The position numbers and the translations under genes are program-made. Shown in pieces: positions 23,978 through 32,411 of a stretch of 37,341 bases of DNA. The notes beneath the pieces are model-generated. The model was not told where the DNA came from. It saw nothing but the letters and a program-made list of their open reading frames with translations, and did not search any database. The DNA comes from a bacterium (lineage in GTDB: Bacteria; Planctomycetota; JADGBV01). Where the stretch lies: contig JAHFOS010000022.1 in the NCBI GenBank assembly GCA_023261545.1, forward strand, positions 1 through 37,341. The letters run 5' to 3'. Positions within the stretch are counted from its first letter, which is position 1. Each line of letters starts with the position of its first letter.

Positions 23978-24883
23978 TCAGGCCTCCGCAGTTTGGAAAA
24001 GGTTGGTGGAAAGATAGCGATCCCCGCGGTCGCAGATGATGGTGACGACCCGTCCGGTTTTGAGCTCACCCATGAGCTTCAAGGCCGCGCACACGGCTCC
24101 GCCCGAACTCGTGCCGCAAAAGACCCCCTCTTCGAGGGCCAGGCGGCGCGTCATCTCCTCGGATTCCTGTTGCGAGACGTCAATGACGCGATCCACGCGC
24201 GGGCGCTCGAAGATGCGCGGCAGATACTCCACCGGCCAGCGCCGGATGCCGGGGATGCAGGAGTTCTCCGTGGGCTGGACGCCGACGATTTGCACCTTGG
24301 GGTTTTGCTCCTTCAGATAGCGCGAGACGCCCATGATGGTGCCGGTGGTCCCCATCGCCGAGACGAAATGGGTGACCGCCCCGGCGGTATCGCGCCAGAT
24401 TTCCGGGCCGGTGCTCTCGTAGTGAGCGCGCCAGTTGTCGGGGTTGGAAAACTGATCCAGCATCAGATAGCCGCCGGCGCGCACGCGCTCGCGGGCGTAA
24501 TCGATGGCGCCTTCCATGGAGCGTTCCCGGGGCGTGAGCACCACCTTGGCCCCGAAGGCGCGCATGTTGAGGGTGCGCTCGCGCGAAGCGCTTTCGGGCA
24601 TCACCAGCTCAATCTCGTAGCCCATGATGCGCGCGATCATGGCCAGGGCGATGCCGGTATTGCCGCTGGTGGGCTCGATGAGCTTCAGACCCTTTTTGAG
24701 CTCGCCGCGCTCGGCGGCGCGGCGGATCATCGAGAGCGCTGGGCGGTCCTTGACGCTGCCCCCGGGGTTGTTGCCTTCCAGTTTGCCGTAAAGCCGCGCC
24801 CCCTGCTTGCGATTCAAGCGCGTGAACTCCACCATGGGGGTGTTGCCCACGAGGGCGGCGATGTCCTGGGGCAGGGATGGCAC
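23978..24883 (-). CDS. cysM: Cysteine synthase, CysM-like
   Basis: This PLP enzyme makes cysteine from O-acetylserine and sulfide or thiosulfate. I use the GTG at 24883 (MPSLPQDIAALVGNTPMVEF) because AGGAG lies just before it and family members start at this point; the longer frame from 24973 would overlap galE. The 301-residue product has the PLP lysine in NNPGGSVKDRPA (Lys45), the PTSGNTGIAL substrate loop (residues 71-80), SAMGTTGTIMG for phosphate binding and CDRGDRYLST at the end. The RPALSMI and RGDRYLST variants favour CysM over CysK. It is divergent from galE across 83 bases and is first in the sulfur/pyrE cluster. Confidence 0.9.
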   Translation of the reverse strand: MPSLPQDIAALVGNTPMVEFTRLNRKQGARLYGKLEGNNPGGSVKDRPALSMIRRAAERGELKKGLKLIEPTSGNTGIALAMIARIMGYEIELVMPESASRERTLNMRAFGAKVVLTPRERSMEGAIDYARERVRAGGYLMLDQFSNPDNWRAHYESTGPEIWRDTAGAVTHFVSAMGTTGTIMGVSRYLKEQNPKVQIVGVQPTENSCIPGIRRWPVEYLPRIFERPRVDRVIDVSQQESEEMTRRLALEEGVFCGTSSGGAVCAALKLMGELKTGRVVTIICDRGDRYLSTNLFQTAEA

Positions 24884-24966
24884 GCGGTTCTCCTGTCCGC
24901 TGATTTTAGCCCCTGGCCGCCCCGGGCAAGGAACAGGGGATTTGTTTTTCGCCCGCGCGTTGCACA

Positions 24967-26013
24967 ATGCCAAACCCCATGAAAGGGAAGATCCTCGTCA
25001 CCGGTGGAGCCGGCTACATCGGCAGCCACACCTGCCTCGAGTTGCTCCTGGCCGGCCATGAGGTCTGCGCTTTGGACAACCTCGCCAATGGCAGTCGCGA
25101 GGCGCTGCGGCGCGTCGAAAAACTGGCTGGTCGTAAGCTCGACTTCAAGCTCCTGGACCTCCTGGACGCGCCGGCCCTGGCCCGCCTGGTCCAAGGGGGC
25201 GGCTTCTCGGCCTGCGTGCATTTCGCGGCCCTGAAGGCCGTGGGCGAATCGTCGAGCATCCCCCTCGCCTATTACCGCAACAACATCACCGGCACCTTGA
25301 ACCTGCTCACGGCCCTCGACGCGGCGGGCGTGCGCGATTTCGTCTTCAGCTCTTCGGCCACCGTTTACGGGGAACCTCAAAAGGTGCCCATCACCGAGGA
25401 TTTTCCCCTGCGGGCCACCAATCCCTACGGGCGCACCAAACTGATGTGCGAGGAGATCCTGCGCGACCTGGCGGCGGCGCCATCCTCGTCTTGGCGCATC
25501 GCGCTGCTGCGCTACTTCAACCCCGTGGGATCGCATGAGAGCGGGCTCATCGGCGAAGACCCCAAGGGCCTGCCCAACAACCTCCTGCCCTACGTGGCGC
25601 GCGTGGCGGTGGGACGCATCCAGGAACTGCAAATCTTCGGCGCGGACTATGCCACTCCCGACGGCACCGGGGTGCGCGACTACATCCACGTCGCGGATCT
25701 CGCCGCCGGTCATGTCAAAGCCCTGCGCCGGCTCGCGGACATCGGACCTGGCGCGCAAGTTTGGAACCTCGGCACCGGTCGCGGCTACAGCGTGCTGGAG
25801 ATGGTCGCGGCCTTCGGCAAGGCATCGGGCCGATCCATTCCCTACCGCGTTGTGGCGCGCCGGCCCGGGGATGTGGCCGCCTGCTACGCCGACGCCTCCA
25901 AGGCCCTGCGCGAGCTTGGCTGGAAGGCCGAGCGCGGCCTCGCGGAAATCTGCCGCGACGCCTGGCGCTTCCAATCCTCCAATCCCGAGGGGTATCCCCC
26001 GGAGCCGTCATGA
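24967..26013 (+). CDS. galE: UDP-glucose 4-epimerase
   Basis: The 348-residue protein is a short-chain dehydrogenase of the GalE type, interconverting UDP-glucose and UDP-galactose. It has the NAD-binding GGAGYIGSHTCLELL near the N-terminus, ALDNLANGS, FAALKAVGESS, the catalytic serine region FSSSATVYG and the Tyr-Lys pair NPYGRTK. RYFNPVGSHESGLIGEDP, DGTGVRDYIHVADLA and VWNLGTGRGYSVLEM complete the family pattern. ATG 24967 is used; an ATG four codons later (24979) is equally possible as neither has a clear ribosome site. It begins the plus-strand run galE - histidine kinase - lon - ispD. Confidence 0.95.
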   Translation: MPNPMKGKILVTGGAGYIGSHTCLELLLAGHEVCALDNLANGSREALRRVEKLAGRKLDFKLLDLLDAPALARLVQGGGFSACVHFAALKAVGESSSIPLAYYRNNITGTLNLLTALDAAGVRDFVFSSSATVYGEPQKVPITEDFPLRATNPYGRTKLMCEEILRDLAAAPSSSWRIALLRYFNPVGSHESGLIGEDPKGLPNNLLPYVARVAVGRIQELQIFGADYATPDGTGVRDYIHVADLAAGHVKALRRLADIGPGAQVWNLGTGRGYSVLEMVAAFGKASGRSIPYRVVARRPGDVAACYADASKALRELGWKAERGLAEICRDAWRFQSSNPEGYPPEPS

Positions 26014-26065
26014 TCCGGCTGAATCTCCCGGCAAATCCCGCGCCGTCAGGTGGGCTTCTGCGGGC

Positions 26066-26995
26066 ATGAGCACCCTGCGCGATCCGGTTCGTTCAGCCAT
26101 CGAGAAGCTCAAGGCCGTGAACAACGGTCAGGCGGAGGCGGAGATCCGTCTGCTCGAAGAGTGGCTGCATGCCCATGAGAAAGAACGGGAGCACCAGGAA
26201 CATCGCTCCGGCGAGCTCCTGCGCGATCTCTCGGGCGCGCGGCACGCGCTGAGCGAACTCAACAAGCTCCAAAGCGAGTTCGTCTCCATCTGCGCCCACG
26301 ACCTCCGCAGCCCCACCAACAGCATCCTGAGCTTCATCGAGATCCTTTTGGATGACGGCGAACACATGCCCGCGCGCGAACGGGCCGCCATCCTCGAGCG
26401 CATGGCGCGCGCGGGGCGGCATATGCTGGACCTCATCTCCGACCTGCTCGATATGGTGCAAATCGAATCCGGAAAATACCGGCTGCAACCCGAACCGCTG
26501 CTGCTGAGCCAACTGGGCCACGAAAGCCTCATCGCCCTCAAGGGCAGCTTTGACAACAAGGAAATCAAGGCCTCGCTCACGGTGGGCACGGGAGAACTCA
26601 AGGTCAAGCTCGACCACCAGAAGGGCCTGCAGATCCTGAACAACCTGCTGAGCAACGCGCTCAAATTCACGCCGCGCGGGGGCAGCGTGGAAATCCTCAT
26701 CGAGAATCGCGGTCGCATGGTAGAGCTGGAAGTGCGCGACAGCGGGCCCGGAATCCCCGAGGCGGAACTGCCCAAGATGTTTGAAAAATTCACTAAACTC
26801 AGCACCCAGGCCACGGAAGGCGAAAAAAGCACGGGGCTCGGCCTCACCATCGTCAAACAGTTGCTCGACCTGCATAAGGGTGAAATCCGCGTGAAAAGCA
26901 AAGTCGGCGCCGGCACCTCCTTCTTCGTCCTGCTGCCCATCGCCGAAAGCCCGGAACTGCTCAAGCTCTTCAGCGGCAAACGAAACGCCCGATGA
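26066..26995 (+). CDS. Soluble sensor histidine kinase
   Basis: Starting at ATG 26066 (MSTLRDPVRSAIEKLK) the protein has 309 residues; the open frame extends upstream into galE but in the wrong frame. It has no transmembrane segment. Residues ~10-70 are a charged coiled coil, then the HisKA dimerisation box FVSICAHDLRSPTNSIL with phospho-acceptor His78. The HATPase part has the N box LQILNNLLSNALKFTP, G1 DSGPGIPE, F box MFEKFTKL and G2 STGLGLTIVKQLLDLH. Domain order is complete. No response regulator is adjacent, so it is an orphan kinase. Its stop overlaps the lon start by four bases (ATGA), so the two are translationally coupled. Confidence 0.92.
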   Translation: MSTLRDPVRSAIEKLKAVNNGQAEAEIRLLEEWLHAHEKEREHQEHRSGELLRDLSGARHALSELNKLQSEFVSICAHDLRSPTNSILSFIEILLDDGEHMPARERAAILERMARAGRHMLDLISDLLDMVQIESGKYRLQPEPLLLSQLGHESLIALKGSFDNKEIKASLTVGTGELKVKLDHQKGLQILNNLLSNALKFTPRGGSVEILIENRGRMVELEVRDSGPGIPEAELPKMFEKFTKLSTQATEGEKSTGLGLTIVKQLLDLHKGEIRVKSKVGAGTSFFVLLPIAESPELLKLFSGKRNAR

Positions 26996-29418
26996 GCGCG
27001 CGCAAGAAGGCGGCCTACCTGCCGGAAGTAAATCCCGCGGTTGAGGCCGAAATTCCCACCACGGGAGAGGTGCCGGATTTCGTCAGCGCCCAGTTCCCCC
27101 TCCTGCCCTTGAACCACATGGTCGGCATGCCCGGCGATACCCTGTCCTTCACGCTGCAACACGAGGGGTTGGTCAAAACCGTGCGCAAGTCCCATGAGGA
27201 AAAAAGCCAGGTCTTCACCTATTGCTCCACCCTCAAGCCCAGCAGCGGTGATGGGGCCTTCGGGACCCTGGCGCGCGTGAGCGAACTTGCCGCGGGAGAA
27301 AATGGCGGGGTCAAGTTCAAGTTGCTTTTTGAAAGGCGCGCCGAGCTGCTGCGCGCTGAAAACCAGGAAGAGACGACCTCCGGCACGGTGCGCTGGTGGG
27401 ATCGCGCGATCACCCTCAGCCCCGCTGAACAGAAAGCCATGATCGCGGAGGTCGAGCTCCACCTCGAACAGTTGCGCCCGCACGCCCCGGGGCTCACCGC
27501 CCCGGTCGCGGAGGAGCTTTACGATTTGGATCGCCTCATCGCGCGCATCGCCCGCGCCCTCAAGCTCAACCAGGAGGATCGCTTCAAGCTCCTGGAGGGT
27601 TGGAGCTACAAGAAGCATTTCCACCTTTTCCTCGGCAAACTGGGAGAGCAGGTGCAGATCCTTGAACTGCGCCGCCAGTTGCGTGATCGCACCACCAACC
27701 GCATGCAGAAAATAGAGCGCGAGGCCTTCCTGCAGGAGGAGAAACGCCTTATCGAAACCGAACTCGGCCACGGTCGCGCCCGCCCCTGCCCGCCCGAGTT
27801 CCAGGATCTCCAGGGGCGCATCCAGGCCTTCGCCGAGCCCGCCGAAGTGCGCGGCGTGCTGGATCGCGAATTCGCCAAGCTCACGCGCGCCGGCCCGTAC
27901 TCGCCGAACACGGCCATCTCCCAGGATTACCTTGAAGTGCTGCTCGATCTGCCCTGGCGCAAGGAGGCGCAACCTGACCGCGACTGGGAGCGCGTGGAGC
28001 GCAGCCTGGCGGAAAGCCATTTCGGGCTCGATAAAGTCAAAAAACGCATCCTGCAATTCCTGGCCGTGCACCACCTCGCCCCCGGCAGCCGCGGCGCCAT
28101 CCTGTGCTTCGTGGGTCCCCCGGGCGTCGGCAAGACCAGCGTGGCGCGCGCCATGGCGACGGCCCTGGGGCTGCCCTTCGTCAAGAAGTCGCTGGGCGGG
28201 GTGCACGACGAGAGCGAAATCCGCGGGCACCGGCGCACCTACATCGGGGCCATGCCGGGCCGCATTATCCAGGGCATGCGCAAAGTCGGTGTCCTCAACC
28301 CCTTGTTCCTGCTGGATGAAGTGGACAAGCTGGGCCATGACCACCGGGGCAGCCCCGCCGACGCCCTGCTCGAAGTGCTGGACCCCGACGAGAACCGCCG
28401 CTTCTCCGATCATTACGTGGAGGTCGAGTTCGATCTCTCCAAGGTATTCTTCGTGCTCACGGCCAATTCGGAAGCAGGCATTCCCGAGCCGCTGCGGGAT
28501 CGCCTGGAAATCATCCGCTTCTCGGGGTACACCGAGGGGGAGAAGATCCATATCGCCCGCCATTACCTGTGGCGCCGCAACCTCGAAAAACTGGCCGTGC
28601 CCCCGCGCCCGCCGCTGCGCGAGAACCTGTGCCGCGCCATCATCCGCGAGTACACGCGCGAGGCCGGCGTGCGCGAACTCGACCGCAAGCTGGCGGAACT
28701 GCTGCAGCATCTATGCCTGGAATACGTGCGGGCGGGCAAACCGGCGAACAGCTTCGCCCTGAGCGCCAAGGTGCTGCGCGCGGCCCTGGGAGCGCCGCCC
28801 TTCCACCGGCCGGTCTGGACGCGCTCCTCGTGGATCCCCGGCGTGATGGCGGGACTCGCCTGGACGCCGGTGGGCGGCGCCGTGCTCAAACTCGAATGCT
28901 TCCTGCTCCCGGGCAAGGGGCACCTGACGCTCACCGGCAAGCTGGGCGAGGTGATGCAGGAGTCGGCGCACATCGCGCTCTCCTTCGTCAAACACCATCG
29001 CCGCGAGCTCGGCCTCGGCGAAAAAGCCTTCGAGGGGGCCGACCTGCACATCCACATCCCGGCGGGTGCCGTGGCCAAGGAGGGCCCCTCGGCGGGCCTG
29101 GGCTTGGCTCTCCTGCTGTGTTCGGCCCTGGGCAAGGCGCGCGCCCGGCCCTTCTGGGCGGTGACCGGCGAACTCACGCTGCACGGCGAGGTGCTCCCCG
29201 TGGGTGGCGTGAAAGAGAAGATCCTCGCCGCCCAGCAGGAAAAATTCGTGGGCGTGGTGCTGCCCAAAGGCAACGAGTCCGATTTCATGGAAATCCCCGA
29301 AAACGAGCGCGGCGGCCTGGAATTCCGCTTCGTATCGCGCTTCAGCGAGGCCTTTGGCTGGATGCTGCCGGGCTTTGGAACGAAATCCGACGCCGCTGCA
29401 CCTCGAAAACGCCGGTGA
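26992..29418 (+). CDS. lon: ATP-dependent Lon protease
   Basis: The 808-residue protein is a full-length LonA protease. The N-terminal substrate-binding domain starts at FPLLPLNHMVGMPGD (residue 35). The AAA+ module has Walker A GPPGVGKT (375-382), FVKKSLGGVHDESEIRGHRRT, and Walker B LFLLDEVDK. The C-terminal serine protease has the catalytic Ser700 in KEGPSAGLGLAL and Lys743 in GGVKEK, 43 residues apart as in E. coli Lon. It degrades misfolded and regulatory proteins in the cytoplasm. A large open frame on the opposite strand (26128-28710) is a composition shadow. The gene overlaps the histidine-kinase gene by four bases. Confidence 0.96.
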   Translation: MSARKKAAYLPEVNPAVEAEIPTTGEVPDFVSAQFPLLPLNHMVGMPGDTLSFTLQHEGLVKTVRKSHEEKSQVFTYCSTLKPSSGDGAFGTLARVSELAAGENGGVKFKLLFERRAELLRAENQEETTSGTVRWWDRAITLSPAEQKAMIAEVELHLEQLRPHAPGLTAPVAEELYDLDRLIARIARALKLNQEDRFKLLEGWSYKKHFHLFLGKLGEQVQILELRRQLRDRTTNRMQKIEREAFLQEEKRLIETELGHGRARPCPPEFQDLQGRIQAFAEPAEVRGVLDREFAKLTRAGPYSPNTAISQDYLEVLLDLPWRKEAQPDRDWERVERSLAESHFGLDKVKKRILQFLAVHHLAPGSRGAILCFVGPPGVGKTSVARAMATALGLPFVKKSLGGVHDESEIRGHRRTYIGAMPGRIIQGMRKVGVLNPLFLLDEVDKLGHDHRGSPADALLEVLDPDENRRFSDHYVEVEFDLSKVFFVLTANSEAGIPEPLRDRLEIIRFSGYTEGEKIHIARHYLWRRNLEKLAVPPRPPLRENLCRAIIREYTREAGVRELDRKLAELLQHLCLEYVRAGKPANSFALSAKVLRAALGAPPFHRPVWTRSSWIPGVMAGLAWTPVGGAVLKLECFLLPGKGHLTLTGKLGEVMQESAHIALSFVKHHRRELGLGEKAFEGADLHIHIPAGAVAKEGPSAGLGLALLLCSALGKARARPFWAVTGELTLHGEVLPVGGVKEKILAAQQEKFVGVVLPKGNESDFMEIPENERGGLEFRFVSRFSEAFGWMLPGFGTKSDAAAPRKRR

Positions 29419-29491
29419 GCGGCCACGCTGTTATTTCGCTAAAAATATTTGGTTTATCCGAAAAGACAGATCCAGCGTCTCCCCTACCGTC

Positions 29492-30295
29492 ATGAACAGC
29501 GAGAGTTCGGGATTTCCGCGCGTGGCGGTCGTCATCCCCGCGGCGGGCCGGGGCGAGCGCTTTGGAAGTCCCAAGCAGTTCCAGACCCACCTCGGCTGGA
29601 GCCTGCTGCGCTGGGCTCTGGAGCCGTTCTTGGGCCTGGGCGACAGCCTGGTGGCTATGGCTGTTGCATTGCCGCCAGGAGAAACCGCGCGCGGCCTGGA
29701 GGATCTGGCCGGCCATCCCCGCTTGCACACTTGTACAGGCGGCGCGAGCCGCCAGGAGAGCGTGCGTCTGGGCCTGAAGCTCATCGCGGGCGAGCTCAGG
29801 CCGGACGACGTGGTGCTGGTGCACGATGCCGCGCGCCCGCTGCTTTCCGGCGTGGATCTGCGGCGCATCGCGGAACTCATCGCGCGCACGGGCGCAGGCG
29901 CGCTGCTCGCCGTTCCGGTGCGCGACACCTTGAAACGCGCGGGAGGAAATGGCCTGGTGGAGGAAACGGTGCCGCGCTCGGGACTTTACCAGGCGCAGAC
30001 GCCGCAAGGAGCCCCGGCACATTTGCTCATTGAGGCCCATGATCGCGCGCTGCGGGCTGGGCTCCACGCCACCGACGACGCCGCCGTGCTCGAAGCCGCC
30101 GGTATCCCCGTGCATATCGTGGAAGGCGACCCGCTCAACTTCAAAATCACCGGCGAAACCGATTGGAAACTCTTCACCGCGCTGGCCCGCCGCTTGAGTG
30201 GGCGCGACAACCCCTCTACACCCTCTCCCAGGCTAGATAGCGGCGGCAGCCCTCCCAATTCCCCCTCTCCCCCTGGGAGAGGAGGGCCGGGGTGA
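29492..30295 (+). CDS. ispD: 2-C-methyl-D-erythritol 4-phosphate cytidylyltransferase
   Basis: This enzyme couples MEP to CTP in the non-mevalonate isoprenoid pathway. The ATG at 29492 (MNSESSGFPRVAVVIPAAGR) gives 267 residues. It has the CTP-binding VIPAAGRGERFGSPKQF, HTCTGGASRQESVRLGL, VLVHDAARPLL, AVPVRDTLKR, the YQAQTPQGA motif and ATDDAAVLEAAG with the end GDPLNFKITGETDW. Family proteins are ~225-240 residues; the last ~30 here (from STPSPRLDSGG) are encoded by a REP-like repeat that also supplies the stop codon, so they are an acquired non-functional tail. It is 73 bases behind lon. Confidence 0.94.
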   Translation: MNSESSGFPRVAVVIPAAGRGERFGSPKQFQTHLGWSLLRWALEPFLGLGDSLVAMAVALPPGETARGLEDLAGHPRLHTCTGGASRQESVRLGLKLIAGELRPDDVVLVHDAARPLLSGVDLRRIAELIARTGAGALLAVPVRDTLKRAGGNGLVEETVPRSGLYQAQTPQGAPAHLLIEAHDRALRAGLHATDDAAVLEAAGIPVHIVEGDPLNFKITGETDWKLFTALARRLSGRDNPSTPSPRLDSGGSPPNSPSPPGRGGPG

Positions 30296-30400
30296 GGGTC
30301 TTGGAGAGGACCGAAGTGATGGAGATACTTCAACCGCGCAAATTTTCTTCCATGCTTCCCCACCCTCATCCCGACCTTCTCCCCCCGCCGGGGGAGAAGG
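30264..30400. repeat. Pair of inversely oriented REP-like palindromes
   Basis: The first element has a perfect 8-base stem CCTCTCCC/GGGAGAGG (30264-30271 / 30275-30282) followed by GGGCCGGGGTGAGGG. The second has an 11-base stem CCTTCTCCCCC / GGGGGAGAAGG (30375-30385 / 30390-30400) preceded by CACCCTCATCCCGACC, the near reverse complement of the first flank. Together they form two inverted copies around ~75 bases, as in REP/BIME-type intergenic elements. The first lies over the end of the ispD frame. The TCTTGGAGAG and intervening bases hold no gene. Confidence 0.75.
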
Positions 30401-30422
30401 AGGAAGTCCAGAGAAGGTGGGG

Positions 30423-31142
30423 ATGATGGCCTCGGCCTTCTGGCGTCTGCCCGAGCGCGCTGGCCGCTTGGCGGGCATGGCGTTGTTCGGGTTCATGGTC
30501 GCCCGGCAGTTCTACTACTTTTCAGCGGGAGCTTCCTGGATCTCGCATCTGCGCTGGTTCCTCGTCACCGCGCTGTTCATGCTGTTCTTCGCCGCCTATG
30601 TGCGGCGCGGCCCGGCCCGCGAACTGGCCCAGGGGCCGGTTGAAATCCTGTTGCCGTTCTTCTGCGCCGGGCTGCCCTTTGTCGTAACCCTTGGGGCCGA
30701 CTTCCTAAATACCATCCTCGCCCTCCCCGACGACTATCAGCTCGCCATCATGCGCCTCTTCGTCCTCCGGCGCCTCGGCTTTGGCGAACCTCTTTCAGGC
30801 CTTGGCGTCATGGCCCTGGGCGAAGCCATCACCGTTGCCGGTATGCTCTCCCTGGGCCGCAGCTTCAGCATCACCACCGAGACGCGGGAACTCCGGCGGC
30901 ACGGTCTCTATCGTTTCATGCGGCACCCGCTCTACAGCGGGGAAATCCTCTCGCTTTTTGGGTATGCTCTGGCCTACCCCTGTAGTTGGACCTTTTGGGG
31001 CGCGCTGCTTTTCGCTTTACTGCAAGGCTGGCGCGCGAAAATGGAAGAAGCCAAACTGCTGCGGCATTTCCCCGAGTACGCGGCCTACCGCCGTGAGGCG
31101 GGTTTCCTGCTGCCGCGGCTCGTTCGCGGAAAAACGGAATGA
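30423..31142 (+). CDS. Membrane methyltransferase, isoprenylcysteine carboxyl methyltransferase/PEMT-like
   Basis: ATG 30423 (or the next ATG at 30426) is preceded by AAGGTGGGG; the product has ~239 residues with several hydrophobic segments (from MALFGFMVARQFYYF on). The C-terminal third carries the family signature HGLYRFMRHPLYSGEILSLF, then YALAYPCSWTFWGALLFALLQ and a final KMEEAKLLRHFPEYAAYRREAG, typical of ICMT/phospholipid methyltransferases, which use S-adenosylmethionine at the membrane. The substrate is uncertain; in bacteria many relatives have no defined one. It lies behind the REP-like pair, downstream of ispD on the same strand. Confidence 0.85.
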   Translation: MMASAFWRLPERAGRLAGMALFGFMVARQFYYFSAGASWISHLRWFLVTALFMLFFAAYVRRGPARELAQGPVEILLPFFCAGLPFVVTLGADFLNTILALPDDYQLAIMRLFVLRRLGFGEPLSGLGVMALGEAITVAGMLSLGRSFSITTETRELRRHGLYRFMRHPLYSGEILSLFGYALAYPCSWTFWGALLFALLQGWRAKMEEAKLLRHFPEYAAYRREAGFLLPRLVRGKTE

Positions 31143-31216
31143 AACCCTTGATTAAAACCAGCGTAACAGTGCAGCCCACAGTGCGCGTACGCGCTTTTCT
31201 TTGCCGGCATTCAGGT

Positions 31217-31297
31217 CCGTTCGTGCTGAGCCTGTCGAAGCATGAGTGGACCGTGACCCCACCGCCGTCCACCCTTCGACAGGCTCAGGGCGAACGG
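31217..31297. repeat. Long imperfect inverted repeat
   Basis: Arms of 24 bases (31217-31240 and 31274-31297) differ at only two positions and flank a 33-base loop. Each arm has the core CTGAGCCTGTCGAAG or its complement. This core is one I recall from dispersed intergenic repeats in many unrelated bacteria. The 171-base gap from 31143 to 31313 otherwise shows no gene; the repeat ends just before the CDF start, so it may influence its transcript. Confidence 0.75.
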
Positions 31298-31313
31298 CTG
31301 GGAGTTTTGCGTT

Positions 31314-32345
31314 ATGGATGAACTATTACAAGCCAGCGACCGCGACTCCCTGCGCCGGCGCACGGCGTGGATCTCCCTGGCCGGCGGGTTCATCGTCCTG
31401 CTGCTCAAATGGGCGGGCTTCATCGCCACGGGTTCGGCCGCCATCCTTTCCGACGCCATGGAATCCGTGGTCCACGTGGCGGCGGCGGCCTTCCTGGTCT
31501 ATAGCGCGCGGCTGCTTTCGGAGCCTCCCGACGAGAACCACCCTTACGGCCACGGCAAGGTCGAGCACCTGGCCATCGGCTTCGAGGGCGGCATCATCCT
31601 TTTCGCCGCCCTGGCCGTCATCCGCGAGGCCGTCGAGGCGCTGTGGCACGGCTCGCAGTTGCACTCCCTGAACCAAGGCTTGGCGGTGATCGTCGCCGCC
31701 ACGCTCATGAACCTGTTGCTCGGGCTCTATCTGCTCTTCACGGCCCGGGGCGCGCGCTCGGCCCTGCTCAAGGCCAACGGCCTGCACGTCCTCACCGATT
31801 GCGCCACCAGCGCGGGAGTGATCGTCGGCCTGCTGCTGGTCAAGTTCACGGGCATCGTCTATCTCGACCCGCTCCTGGCCATCATCATCGCCTTCCAGAT
31901 GATCTGGGCCGGCGAGCAGCTCGTCCGCCAATCGGTGCGCGGGCTCATGGATGAGGCCGACCCCAAGCTGCTCGCCCTGGTGGTGAAAGCCGTGAACGAG
32001 ATCCGCGCACCGGACTGGTTCGACATGCACAACCTGCGGGCCATCAACCACGGCGGGACGAGTCACATGGACTTCCACCTCGTGGTTCCGCCGCACTGGA
32101 CGGTGGGTCAGGCCCATGCCGTCATGAACCGCCTCGAAGAACACATCCTCTCAAGCCTGGATCGGCCCGGCTCGGTGATGATACACCTCGATCCTTATCT
32201 CGACGAGAAACTGCGCCGGCTCGTCCGCGCCGACGGCGGCTCCCTGAGCGCACCCTTCACCCTGGAGTCAGCCACGCGCTTCGTGCCCGAGGATATGGGC
32301 GAGGTGTCTTCGGGCATCGCGCCGGGCGCCTCGCCGGCGGTCTAG
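31314..32345 (+). CDS. Cation diffusion facilitator family transporter
   Basis: The 343-residue protein starts MDELLQASDRDSLRRRTAWISL and has six hydrophobic segments in the first ~215 residues. It has the CDF signature DENHPYGHGKVEHLAIGFEGG. Transmembrane site residues are DAMES in TM2 and HVLTD in TM5 (His/Asp pair), so the metal is likely zinc, iron or manganese exported against protons. The C-terminal part (from ~220) is the cytoplasmic ferredoxin-like domain with the expected HNLRAINHGGTSHMDFHLVV and a final HLDPY. The next gene on the strand is convergent. Confidence 0.93.
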   Translation: MDELLQASDRDSLRRRTAWISLAGGFIVLLLKWAGFIATGSAAILSDAMESVVHVAAAAFLVYSARLLSEPPDENHPYGHGKVEHLAIGFEGGIILFAALAVIREAVEALWHGSQLHSLNQGLAVIVAATLMNLLLGLYLLFTARGARSALLKANGLHVLTDCATSAGVIVGLLLVKFTGIVYLDPLLAIIIAFQMIWAGEQLVRQSVRGLMDEADPKLLALVVKAVNEIRAPDWFDMHNLRAINHGGTSHMDFHLVVPPHWTVGQAHAVMNRLEEHILSSLDRPGSVMIHLDPYLDEKLRRLVRADGGSLSAPFTLESATRFVPEDMGEVSSGIAPGASPAV

Positions 32346-32411
32346 TTGGAAAAAACAGCGTAAGTTATCATCAATGCCAGGAACACCTGACGGGCGAGGT
32401 TCGCCGTGCCG

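Noticed and set aside
26128-28710. Very long open frame (about 860 codons) on the minus strand opposite the histidine kinase and lon
   Set aside because: It is a shadow of high GC at third positions; the protein has no recognisable domain and the plus-strand genes carry all catalytic motifs.
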